Source: Malurus cyaneus samueli
Lineage: Eukaryota; Chordata; Aves; Passeriformes; Maluridae
Reading direction: 5' to 3'
Length of the DNA: 64,000 nucleotides
Assembly: GCA_009741485.1 (NCBI GenBank)
Contig: CM019230.1
Coordinates: 8,358,653 to 8,422,652 of the forward strand
Shown here: piece by piece, positions 37,406-48,405 of the stretch
Numbering within the stretch: the stretch's first letter is position 1
How the letters are laid out: each line of letters starts with the position of its first letter
Translations under genes and position numbers: made by a program
Notes under the pieces: model-generated
Told to the model about the DNA's origin: nothing
What the model saw: the letters and a program-made list of their open reading frames with translations, nothing else
Database searches by the model: none

Positions 37406-38365
37406 ACACATCATATCCCTGGAAAAGTCTTCCTCACAGGTCTGCAGATGCAGCACAGGATTGTCTTCCAGCTCCTCCCACAAAACACTTTGCTCCCTGC
37501 CAAAACATCACCATATGACCATGTGACTGCCACAGCTGGTGGATCACATTTAATTTGGGTTGTGCTTCCCCACCTGCTGGCATTTTCCCCAGTGGTCCCA
37601 GACCTGAGTTTTCTGTTTCATTTCTGTATGGAAGTTGTAAGTCCTTCTGCAGTGTAGCTCCTTTAATGCCTCTGGGGAAATGCATGTTTGACTGGTGTGC
37701 TGCTGCCATGTGGACCTGGCTTGTCTGGTGCTCTCAGTGTGCCTCTGACATTCTCTGTTTCTTGGTCTAAATTTTGTGTTGTCCGACAACTGTCCTGCTT
37801 TGCTTCAACCCTCTTTCTTGCATGCTGCCTCCTAAGTAGTTGATTGCAGCTTTTCCCTCGGGTAGTTTGTTTCACCTAGGTCAGTATTTCTGGTTTAGAT
37901 TAATGGCATTTCTCATGATACAGCCCAACACTTTGGATTCCCTATTTCTTCCATCAAATGTCTTGTGCTAATTGCCCGTGCTGCTGCTTCTCTGAGCAGT
38001 TTACCCAGGCTGGAGACATTGAGCACCTAAATAAGGTCAAAAGCATTTTAGAATCTTATGTAATGCATTACCAGACACCCCTGTCCACACATGGGGCTCC
38101 CTCAGAGAACCCAAATAAATTTGTAGGCTGTGACTTCCTTCAAAAAAACCCTTGTGAATCCTTGTGCCAAAAAAAAAATCTAATTTCTCAATGTATCTGA
38201 CTCCCTTTTTTAGTAGTAGTTAGCTTGGAACACGGTCAGATTAACTAACTTCTGCAGAACTTCCTTGGTAGCAACATTTGCCACTTTCTGTCTTTACAGT
38301 GCTGAGTCTTACTCAAATTCATAGGCACCTTTTTAGTCAAATTCACAGCTGAGATACATGAGGAG

Positions 38366-38755
38366 TCATAGAGTCACACTGTGGTTTCAGTTGGAAGAGG
38401 CTTTAATCAGAGACCATCCAGTCCCACCCCTTGCCGTGGGCAGGGACATTTGTCACTAGACCAGGGTGCTCCAAGCCCTGTCCAACCTGGCCTTGGACAC
38501 TTCCAGGCATGGGGCAGTCACAGCTTCTCTGGGCACCCTGTACCAGGGCCTCACCAGCCTCACAGGGAACAATTTCTTCCTACTTTGTAATCTAGCACTG
38601 CCCTCTGTCAGTGTGAAGCAATTTCCCCTTTTTCTATCACTCCAGACCCTTGTCTACAGTCTCTCTCCAGCCTTTTGTAAGCTGCCTTCAAGTACTGAAA
38701 GTTTGCACTAAGGTCTTCCTGGAGTCTTTTCCAGGCTCTCTCAGCCTTTCAGTGC
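38366..38755 (-). mobile_element. CR1 LINE 3' end, antisense
   Basis: TTGCCGTGGGCAGGGACATT, CTGTCCAACCTGGCCTTGGA, GGCATGGGGCAGTCACAGCT and the later TTTTCCAGGCTCTCTCAGCC are the reversed CR1 3' region. It faces the sense CR1 at 40955 across the alternative first exon. Confidence 0.95.
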
Positions 38756-39781
38756 TATGCACTGCTTTGCTCAGTTGACTCAACCATTAGCCTGTCAAAA
38801 ATCCCTTTCATGACTTTTCTCATTCTTGTCATCACCTCCATGATACTTTATTTCCATTGCTCCTTTATTACAGGTTTTTCCAAATTGAAGTCCTGGCTTC
38901 ATCCCTGCTTTGAACCTGCTTTGAACTAGTTCTGAATCTCTAACTGGCTGCTGGTGCCATTAAATCTCAGAGCAGCTTGCATCTTCTACGCCCGTTCCCG
39001 TAAAGGAAGATGCTTATCCTGGGAGCTGTGGCAGCTTTTGCAGAAGGTCCATAGTAAGGAAAGCATCTGACCATAAAGTCATGGTTGCAAGAAGCTGTTC
39101 TGCACACCCTCAAAGTCTTTTTGGCCTGTCTCTCTCCTCGTGTGTCTTGGGCCATCCTAAGCTGCTTTGCTTTGACTGCCTCCTTGTCTGTTCCTGGCAC
39201 AGGCTCTATCCCACTGTGGAGCAGCTCCTAGGCATTGGCCAGGATGCTTTCTTAGACCTGGGTAGCAGCCACCATTCAAACAAATGCTGGCAAGATCCCT
39301 CCAGCAAGCTCAGCCACATTTCTTGGAAACAGGTGGGGGGCGGGGAAGCCACAACTGAGAGCAACATGGAGCTATGCTGTGCTGGGCACAGGGCCAGACC
39401 TTGTTTATGGCTTCCTAGAGAGCAGCTAAATGCTGCCCATTCAGGTTGTCACAACTTGCCACCAAGGGAACAGCAGAAGAGCCATGGGACTGCATGTGTG
39501 TGGTGCTAGGCACTGCTCTGCTGGTTGTCAAATGCCAGGACGAGCACTGGGTGCCTGGGCAGTGGGTATGGGGTGGGAGTCCCTGGCACAGCCCAGTGAT
39601 GATGCCAGGAGCAATTCACATGGTGCAGATCAGGATCCACTGCATTGAGCCCCAACAGGGACAGGGGACACTGCCAGCCTGGGGGGACTGTGGGACAGAC
39701 ACACTTGTGTCCCTGTCCCCAGGGGAACACGATGCCACCATTCCACAGACAGGTAGAAACTGTCTGATGGCAGGACACTGC

Positions 39782-39962
39782 CACCGTCCCTGTCCCCAGC
39801 AGTGGCTATCAGTGTCCCACGGCACGGCAGCACATGTCACCATCGCTGTCCCCAGCAGTGGCTGTAGCGTCCCACGGCACGGCAGCACATGTCACCATCC
39901 CTGTCCCCAGCAGTGGCTGTAGCGTCCCAAAGCACGGCAGGGCATGTCACCATCCCTGTCCC
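39782..39962. repeat. Minisatellite, 55-bp unit, about 3.3 copies
   Basis: Full units are at 39814-39868 and 39869-39923, each 55 bases and differing at very few positions, with partial copies on each side. The core is GTCCCACGGCACGGCAGCAC then ATGTCACC and CTGTCCCCAGCAGTGGCTG. It sits just upstream of the GAS7 CpG island. Confidence 0.92.
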
Positions 39963-40079
39963 AGACGGGCAGCGTGCCACCCCATGAGACACCAAGACTC
40001 CTGTTGGGGTTCTCAGGGGTGTGTGCCGCCCCCATCCCAAGGCATGGCAGGACACTCTCCCACCCCCGACAGCCAGAGC

Positions 40080-40450
40080 CACCGTCCCACGGCACAGCAG
40101 CCCCGGCCCCCGCTCGGTGCTCGGTGCTCGCAGCCCGGCGCGGCGGAGGCGAGAGGCGAGAGGCGGAGCACCGAGCCGGGGCCTCCCTCAACTCCCCTCC
40201 GAGCCGAGCCGAGCCGTGCCATGGGGCCCGCCTCTCCCCCGCCCCGCGCAGCCATGCTGGGCTCCGAGAGCGGCCGCGATGATGCGCTCCGGTTCTCTCC
40301 GCAGAGCCCCGGGCCCCCGGCGGCGCCGCGGCGGCAGAGCAAGGAGAACAGCCTGACGGTGAGTGAGGGCACCGGGCCGGGGGGAGCCGCGGGGCCTTCG
40401 TGTGGGCACCCCGCGCTGTGGGGCCGGGGGGGCGGGCGGCCACAGCATCC
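40080..40450 (+). promoter_or_regulatory. GAS7: CpG island and likely alternative promoter of GAS7
   Basis: This is the only clearly CpG-rich, GC-rich block in the window. It contains tandem GAGCCGAGCC repeats, GGCGGAGGCGAGAGGCGAG motifs, a NotI-like GCGGCCGC stretch and several GC-box-like runs. It surrounds the two Kozak ATGs at 40221 and 40254 and the donor at 40358. No TATA box is evident, which fits a CpG-island promoter. Transcription is inferred to start inside roughly 40100-40210; the start site cannot be fixed from sequence. Confidence 0.75.
40221..40358 (+). CDS. GAS7: GAS7 alternative first exon (short isoform) containing the 18-codon linker exon
   Basis: From the ATG at 40221 (GTGCCATGG, good Kozak) the frame is open for 46 codons to a donor ACG|GTGAGT at 40358/40359. 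The unique N-terminus reads MGPASPPPRAAMLGSESGRD and a second good ATG lies in frame at 40254. The last 18 codons (40305-40358), SPGPPAAPRRQSKENSLT, match in length and ending the mammalian GAS7 linker exon that ends QSKENTIT. An acceptor-like CTCTCCGCAG ends exactly at 40304, in phase 0 with the exon ending at 36740. The sequence therefore supports two uses: internal exon 40305-40358 in the long form, or first exon from the CpG island in a short form lacking SH3 and WW. Short GAS7 isoforms of this kind are known in mammals. Which ATG is used cannot be told from sequence alone. Confidence 0.88.
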
Positions 40451-40831
40451 TCCACACGCGGCATTTTGGGGTTTAAACACTGGTAAACCCAGGCAGGCTT
40501 TGGGATCTCTGCCCTGGGCGCGTTTTTCCGTCGAATATGGTGGTGCTAGGAAGACCAGCAGGGAACGCGGTGCCTTAGAGGTGCCTCACACTGAACCAGG
40601 TGTCCTGAAAAAACTTCATCTGATCATCTCCACCCCGCTCCAGTGAAGCCTCTGTATCTGGAGAAGTACTGAAGAGATAGAGAAAGACAGCAGAGCTGGA
40701 TCATTGCTCTACAGGGCAGGATCTTTTTTTTTTTTTTTCTCGATCTGTATTTTTTTCTCAAGGAGGTGTCAAGAGGGCTACTTGTGCCAGAGGTCCAAGG
40801 GAAGATTTCTGATGGAAAGTACAGGAAAAGG

Positions 40832-40883
40832 TTGTTTTGTTTTTTTTTTTTTTTTTATTTTTTTTTTTTTTTTTTTTTATTTG
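40832..40883. repeat. Long T tract
   Basis: About 50 bases are nearly pure T, broken by one or two As and Gs. A second T run lies at 40723-40738. Both are downstream of the CpG-island exon. Confidence 0.97.
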
Positions 40884-40954
40884 AGTGTGAAGTTAATCTT
40901 ACATTTACTTTTAGTCTTTATAATTAAGTATAACTGATTCAATGAAGAGACTTT

Positions 40955-41262
40955 TCAACAGAACGTATAGTGACAGGACAAGAGACAGTGGTTTTAAATT
41001 GAAAGAAAGGGGATTTCATGTTAGATATTAGGAAGAAATTCTTGCCTGTGGTGGTGGTGAGGCCCTGGCACAGGGTGCCCAGAGAAGCTGTGGCTGCCCC
41101 ATCCTGGAAGTGTCCAGGGCTGGGTTGGACAGGGCTTGGAGCAACTTGGTCTAGTAGCCACTCTCATCCACCTGATGTCCCTCCCCATGGCAAGGTGGGT
41201 GGAACAAGATGGACTTTAAGGTCCCTTCTAAACCAAACCATTCTAAGATTCTGTGTTACAAA
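40955..41262 (+). mobile_element. CR1 LINE 3' end
   Basis: ATTAGGAAGAAATTCTTGCC, GGTGAGGCCCTGGCACAGGG, AGAAGCTGTGGCTGCCCCAT and a CCCTTCTAAACCAAACCATT tail are in sense order. A short insertion interrupts the block near 41157-41185. Confidence 0.95.
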
Positions 41263-44200
41263 TGAAAATGTTCTCAGTTGTATGATGCACCTCAGTTTAC
41301 AGACACTGCTATCTTCTGTGTGCTTGGTGACCTCATCTGGAACACAATTAAAAGATGATTAAAAACAGAAAGGAAATCAAAATGGGTGGATGAGAATGGC
41401 CAGTAATAGAAAGTTTTATTTAAGTGGAAATTAGAAAAAACAAGTGGATAAATTAATTTTAGCAATAAAGGAGAGGCAATAACCATGCTTGCAGCTGCAA
41501 GTATTGGCAGGATATCAAGTCCCTGAGAACAAAAAGAATAATTTAAAATTGTACTTCCTTGTTAATGTTAGTACGAGGGGGAGATTGTTGTCTGCATTGT
41601 CACATGCAGACTGCAGATTTATTCATTAGTTGGCTGGGTTGCTGGTGACAAGAGACCATGGTTCATAAGGAGCATGTATAGGTGTCTTTGACTGCAATGT
41701 GGGTCAGTCATTGCCACTCAGGTACAGTGTTGTGGGGCGGGAGGGGGAAATCTTGAACAGTTTTTGAAAAAAAACAATCAGTGATTTTAATAGTTGTTAT
41801 TAAAATTAGTTGTTGTTTATGTTAGTACTGTTAATCGGTATATTGAGAGTGTGGTACGCTTTGAAGTAAGTATAAATCTGTATGTTTGGACATTTTTGCA
41901 GATGTCTAGAGGAATCAGTTGTTCCAGGGCTGTGTTGGCTGGAGTGGCAGACATGTCCCAGCCCCTGAATGCCACCCGTGCCTAGTCAGATTGGGGGATT
42001 GAAGTAAATCATGGGTTTAACCCGTGCCCAGAGGGACTAGACATGGTCACAGGCTGGGTTGCACTGGGCTGCATTGCATAGCATGAGAGCAGGAGTGCTT
42101 GTTTTTCTGCAATCCCTGCTGCTTATAGGGCTGAGGACTCAGGCTGTTCTCTGAGGGTTGTTTTCCATATTTGCTGGCCCATGTGCAATCAGGTAACGTC
42201 TGCAGAGCAAGAAATTGTGTGTTGTGTCAGGGTCACTGGATGTGTGTTTCTCCAGCAGAAACCCAAAGCTTTCAAGTAGGATGAATCAGATAGACAAAAA
42301 TAAGCTAATTTTAACAGCTGTTTGCTCCAAGCCATTGCCTCCATCGAGGCAGCATTGTGAAAAATAAATCTCATATGGAGTGTAAACTGTAAAACAGTAT
42401 AAGTGTTTCTGCTGTGTCCTAGGAGGTTCTGTTTGCTCAGTGCCACTGAAGCTGACTTGGAGATGTTCTAGTTAGCAGAGCTGCAGGGCATGTCCCTAGC
42501 TTGCTGTCAGATGCTTTTTCTAAGTCTGTAGCTGTGCTCAGGCAGAGCCTCTTCTTGCAGAGGGGAATTTTATGGTTTAATTTGAGGCTCTTGGTCTGGC
42601 AAACCTCCCTTCAAACTGAAATCCCATGGCACACAGGTGATGTCCAGCCTGAGCAGTGGCTGCCGCTGTTGCTGCGTCATTGCCTTCTGCAGAAGAGTGG
42701 GAGCATCTTCCTCAGAATGCATCTGCCTCCTCTACATCCAAATAGCATTAAGTAGCACAGCTTCTGGAAAATCTGAAGGGAGGTGAAGCTGGAGTGTTTC
42801 CCATCTCTATGCACCCAACAGAATGGTGTTTTTTCCTCTGGTCAGTGAATATTACCAACATGGTCTTCCATTTTCTTTGGAAAAGAAAATAGACTCCAGC
42901 TGGGTATATCACAGGCTGTTAATGAAAATGCTACTTGCACAAAATACGGAGACTCACTTAGGTAGGAGGAGTGCAGATGTGTGGTCTCTGCTGGTTTTAC
43001 AGTTAGTTGCAAGGTACACACACTATTTTGAGGCTGGATGGTTTGCTGGCTGACTTCTGGGGTCTCTGGCCGTGAGCTGGCTGTGGAAGCTGGAGGTCAT
43101 TTACAAAAGGTGAGGGAGAGCTAAATGGAGAATGTACAGGGGCATATCAGCTGAGGAATAGAGCTGTCTTACTTGGAAGAGCAAGAAAGCTGCCTGACTA
43201 TGAGGTATTTTCGAGTGTGGGTTTCTTAAAAATTCTCTAGTGCCTTGTCAAAACAGTGCAGGTCTTGGAAAATGCTGGTATTTGGATTGCATGTGTTGGG
43301 CAGGTCAATGAACACGTGCTGCAGATGAGAAAATGGGCAGCCTGTGCATAGGAATTTGGGATTTTCTGCTGCTGTGCTCTGCATCTGACACAGTGTGACA
43401 AACACGGGGTTGTGATGAGCACAGGATGAGGCTGAATGTTCAGGACAGTTCTCCCCTCTACCCTGGGGCTGACTGCATACTGTCAGAAAAGCCCTGGTTT
43501 GGCAGGGGCCTAAATGATCTCTGAACCTTTCTACAGATAGACCAAGAGGGCTCCTGAACACTTTTGGCAGAATCTTCCCTTTGAAATAGAAAGGAATTGA
43601 TGGATTTGTTAACAGTGAGGACTTGAGTTGTCTGTTCTTCCCTTCCATTGCACCATAGCTGCAATATCACCCTACCAGGGCTAAAACCCCAGGCAAATTC
43701 ATGGTGTTGAAGCTAGCCAGACACAGCCTAGGCATTTCTGGGCTTCCCTGTCTGGAAGGAGTTCAAGCTGCTCAAGCCTGTAGCTGTGCCCAAGGTTCTT
43801 CTGAGATCTCCAGCCTTTGCATTTGGCTGTTTTGCCCAAAATATTCCATTTGCCATATGAACTCATTTAATGGAGCTGGATGTTGTACTTTTGGGGTCTC
43901 AGCTGAAACTGTAAAGAAGACACTAAAGTGAGACAATGTGGCACATCTGTGCTACCTTTAAGGTGCTGTGAATACATAGAAATAAAAAAAAAATATGTAC
44001 ATTTTTAAGTTGAAGAAATAAACAAAAATGTTGCCCTACTTTAGTCACTTTAGCATGGCACGGTAAGTTCGCCCGCTCTCTGCTCATTTATTTATGTTGT
44101 GTCTGATGTAATAAACATGTAGTTGATTATCTAAGCTTTGATCAAATTATTTTTGCTTTATTCATGTTGCTTGGCAGTGTCTCATGTACTGGTGAGTGGT

Positions 44201-46321
44201 GGCAGTGACTTCAAAGCCTCTAGAGACTCTGAAATCAGGAGATTAATGTGCATGTCCAACCCAACAAAGTTTGTTGCTCCTGTGCAAATCCTGTCCATTC
44301 ACCTGGCTCCCTGGGTTTTTTCCTCTTCTGTCACGCTCTTGTGTCTCAGACATAATGGAGAGTCACCTACAATAAAAACAACTCATTTTGCCATGACTGC
44401 CAATGTACTCATGGGAAATAGGAGCTGAAATATTGAGCTGTTAAGAAAATAATTGCATTTGCTCATGATCAGTAGACAGGCAAAAGTATTTTAATCCATT
44501 GAGTTTGGCACATAGCTTCTCAAGAGAAATGCATCAATTTGTGCTGCTTTTCTGATCCTCTGAGTGTGTATCCTCTGCCAAGCTTTTTTGTCAGCATGTT
44601 CTTTTCCTTCTCTGTCCTCTGTGATCTCAGACAGGTTTTCCGATGCCACTCGTGACCAGTGGCAGCTGGAAAGACAAGCTGCTGTCCTCTGGCAGGTTTG
44701 CTCAGCTCTTTCTTGGGAAAGAGCCTGAAATTTTGCCCTGCTAGTGTCTTGTGATTAATTTTGCTTTGTTGCAAGGTGACAACAGCCATTATTTTACAAA
44801 GAGTCTGTATAAGAACTTAATATCATGGTGAGGCTCATTATCACCTCAGCTCTCTCAGTGGAGCTTGTGAGCTTATAACACCTTGTTTTCAACCTTGTTA
44901 ACAACACCTTGTTTTCTCTTCCTGTTCTGTGATTCCGTCATTATCTGAGAGATGTGTTTTAATTTATTTCTTACTGGCAATTGCAGCTGTAATAGGTCAG
45001 CTTCTGCAACCTTTTGTTAGGCCTTGCTGGCAAGGCAGTATTGTTAAGATATTCTGCCACAGATTTGATTTTGGACCTTGCATGGAGCCTAGCCAGCTCT
45101 CAGGGATGTGAGCAGTCAAAGCATGGTCTCTCAAAATTAGTAAGGGCAGTGGTTCTTTGCATGGAAGATGTGTCATTATCCATGGGACTGATCAGGCTGT
45201 TTAGTGCTGTCAGACATCAGGACATCATCACGAGATGCTTTGGCTGTCTTTACTGTCAGTCAAACAGCTCATCAGCAGGACTAAGCTGGTGAAGCAGAAT
45301 GCTTTTTTTCAGCTAACTTTGCTTTTAGAAGCAATAAAAGGAGCATTTCAGAGGGAGGATTGGGAGGGGGGAATGCCATGCTGTCACACCACTGCTGCTC
45401 AGTGCCAGCCTGGTGTTCCCCTCCTGCTGGGAAATCCTGAGTCGTTTCTGGAAGAGTAGGAAATAGAAATCCAAGAGTTCTTGTGTAAGTGTAGAACTGT
45501 GGTAATGAAAAAAAAAAAAAAGATCACAAGATCACCTATGTAGTCATATATGATTTTTTGGTAATATTTCTAGCGTTTTGAAAATTTTCATGTGCCCCCT
45601 GGGACTTAGTGTAAAAGTTCTGTTTAATGAATTCTGTTAAATTCTGTTTACCATAATCTTTTTTTTTTTTTTCTTTTAAGATTGCTAAAGCTTCTAGCTT
45701 CTGCATTTTAGTTTTCTTAATTCTGGCACAAATTCCCTTTCTAAAGGGATACTAGACCCAAATGGCCTCATGACTCTTTCCAGACAATTCAGCATCATTT
45801 CCAGACAATTCAGTCTTCTGAGAATTGAAGAATATTTGATTTATTCCTAAAACTTTGAGTCTGATGATACACTTGGGAAACACAGGAATTAACCCTACTC
45901 TCACCACCTGTTGATGTGCATACTTACTGTTCCTCTTCCTGCTGCATTCCTGGAGTTCTGTACATTGCAGTGGGTCACTGTTACCAGTCCTAGCCTAGCA
46001 TTTCCAGAAATACTGTGTTATTGCATCAGGACACTGAGACTCACTGTTGCATCTCTAATCAACAGCTTTCAGCCCATACATATTTCATTTTTGTGAAACA
46101 GGCACTGCCTTTAGCAGGGGATCAGAATTTCCCATGCTGTTTCTCTTTGCAGAGAAGCTAAGGGCACAACTCCTGTGCAAGTGTATGTACCCCCTACTGC
46201 ATCTCACCTCCCTGTCATGGTGCTCAGTGCCATGATGCAGTGATGCAACTCAAGATATTCTATGTTTCTATGATTCTGTGATGCCCCAGTCTTCTGTTGC
46301 AGGCTGCTAAATACACAGGAG

Positions 46322-46448
46322 GTACAGTTGGTTAGTGTGGTGCTGATAACACCAAGATCTTGGGTTCCATTTTTGTATAGGGAATTCACTTAACTGTTGG
46401 ACTTGACCCTTCTGGGTCCCTTCCAACTCACATTGTTCTGTGATTCTG
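46322..46448 (+). mobile_element. tRNA-headed SINE with CR1-like tail
   Basis: TACAGTTGGTTAGTGTGGTG, CTGATAACACCAAGATCTTG, GAATTCACTTAACTGTTGGA and CCCTTCCAACTCACATTGTT follow the same order as the copies at 26290 and 32920. A CR1-like tail remnant (TCTATGTTTCTATGATTCTG) lies just upstream at about 46258-46280. Confidence 0.85.
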
Positions 46449-47294
46449 CTTTTTTCTCCCTTCTCATTATCCAGTGTGACAACATTGGGCCCTACAAATC
46501 TGCCTTGAAAACGCTGCTGTCTTCATGGGATGCATTTGGTTCTTTCCCATTTGAAATAATGTCAGTTTGGACAATGCAGAACTCCACTCAGCAGTGTGTT
46601 TCCACAGGGGACATCCCAGCTATTCACTGAAAGACTGCCAGTATGGCGATAGGTGGAAGCCAAAACAGCTTCTTCTTTCAGCAGTGCTCTATTGGTTCTT
46701 CTGAGGAGGTGGGAATCATTTCCAGCATCCTGAACCTGCTGTGCAGTCTCCTTAAATCTTTTACCTTGTGCTGCTGTCTGTTTTTAATTTGAGCTAAATT
46801 CTGAGTTCCTGTAGCTTGGCCATCTGCACTGGGTAGGCAACACCTTGTCCTGGATACCTGTGAGTTGTATTGTGTAAGCACACAGGGTAGCTGTGCTCAG
46901 GGCTGCGTTTCATGCAGGCTGCCATGCAGGAAGGGGTTTTGGAGGGACTGAAAGTGCCAGCATGCAAGTGCCGTGAGACTATAACCCACATTTTTACTAA
47001 GTGTGAAATACAGCATCAAAGTCAGAAATGTCTTAACATCAGTTATTTCTGACAATACTTTGTTTCCTGCATCTCTCCTGCTCCTGGAAGCTGAGCTGCA
47101 ACATTGCTCAGTAACATGAAACAGTTGGCCTGCTGTGACAGGTGACAGTGCAGAGATTCTGGAGTCCACTTCATTTTTTAAAGGCAAAACTACAATATAT
47201 TGTGTTATTTGAGAACTGGTATGTGGCTGTGACAGCACAGAGGCATTGCCTGGTACCAGTGAAGCCTGTGCTCAGCAGTGGCATGACATTTCAT

Positions 47295-47466
47295 AGGATT
47301 GTAGAAAGATTCACAGAAAGGTTTAAGTTGGAAGGGACTTTAAAGATTGTCTCGCTCCACCCCTCTGCCACGAGCAGGGACACCACCCACTAGCCCAGGT
47401 TGCTTCAAGCTCCATCCAGCCTGGCCTTGGATACTTCCAAGGGACGGGGCCACCACAGCTTCTCTG
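47295..47466 (-). mobile_element. CR1 LINE fragment, antisense
   Basis: AAGTTGGAAGGGACTTTAAA, AGCAGGGACACCACCCACTA and CATCCAGCCTGGCCTTGGAT mark the reversed CR1 tail. Confidence 0.93.
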
Positions 47467-48289
47467 GTTCTGGTGATATGTGAAGTGAAGTGAAGCTGTC
47501 AGCCCGTGTACACCAGCCTAGCACTGGTCCAGAGCAGCATTTGTCAGGCACTGCCTGAAAGGAGCAGTTTGGCAAAGATTTCCAGACAATATTTGTAAGA
47601 CATTTGGGCTGATCAGTTTGAAGCTTCCTGAGAGAGGAGAGAGGACACCTAACAGGGTGTTGAGCCAGTGCACACTGGGTCATGCTGGAGCTTTGCAGTG
47701 CCCACAGGCCGCTCTGCACCTCACTGTTTACACCAGCTGCTCCCAGGGGACTGGTGCCAGCTCCTCTCCTGAGGTGGGCTGCTTCCAACAGGTGATGGGA
47801 TCTGCTCACAGGCTTTAACATCTGGTGATCCCTGAATGGAGAGGGGATGGTAACCCTACCTATCTTACAAAAAGCTAGGGTAAGATGGGCTTGCAGGTGT
47901 CCTGAGATAACTCTCAGTTATCCTGAGATATGTTTGCTGGCAGGAAAGGGGCAGGAGAAGAAAACTTCAGCAGAGATAGAAGGTGTGAAACGTCCCTCAG
48001 TGAAGCGTCTCTCATGGAGGCTGTGGTGGTGACAGAAGTCAGCCTAGGATAGCACAGGGGTGCATTGCAGCAGCATATGACTACACTGTTATGCACCCTG
48101 GCATGTGTCCTGACACTGCAGGGATGCAGGTGCACAGTGACAAGGAGCATGGCCATCCTGCTCTGAACTGAGCTGATGTTCTGTCACTCCTGATGACTCT
48201 TCTGTTAGGGAGCACAAGGGAACAGGGAAGGTGTTTGCAGTGCTGTCTGTGGTTGGGACCCTGTGGCCAGTGGAGGCTGGCACTGTCTG

Positions 48290-48405
48290 GACATGCTGCA
48301 TCTGGTTGGAGGTGCTGACTCTGACTGGACATTCTGGCTCTGGCTGGAGGTGATGCAGGCTCTGCCTGGCTGGAGAGGCTTGCTCTGGCTGGAGAGGCTG
48401 GAGTT
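48290..48405. repeat. Degenerate CTGGCTGGAG minisatellite
   Basis: Repeated versions of CTGGCTGGAGGTG, CTGGCTGGAGAGGC and CTCTGACTGGA run through this stretch with an irregular 16-25-base spacing. Confidence 0.7.

Larger units (their letters stand above)
36741..40304 (+). other. GAS7: GAS7 intron upstream of the dual-role exon
   Basis: In the long isoform this would be a 3.6-kb intron ending at CTCTCCGCAG. It contains a 30-base perfect direct repeat (37301 and 37376), an antisense CR1 (38366-38755), a 55-bp minisatellite (39782-39962) and the 5' half of the CpG island. Confidence 0.85.

Noticed and set aside
39892..40464. 190-codon minus-strand open frame over the CpG island
   Set aside because: Open frames on the opposite strand are expected in GC-rich DNA with few stop codons; no splice sites or homology seen.
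39834..40646. 270-codon plus-strand open frame read as one gene
   Set aside because: Its 5' part is the 55-bp minisatellite and its 3' part is intron after a clear donor at 40358/40359. Only 40221-40358 is supported as coding.
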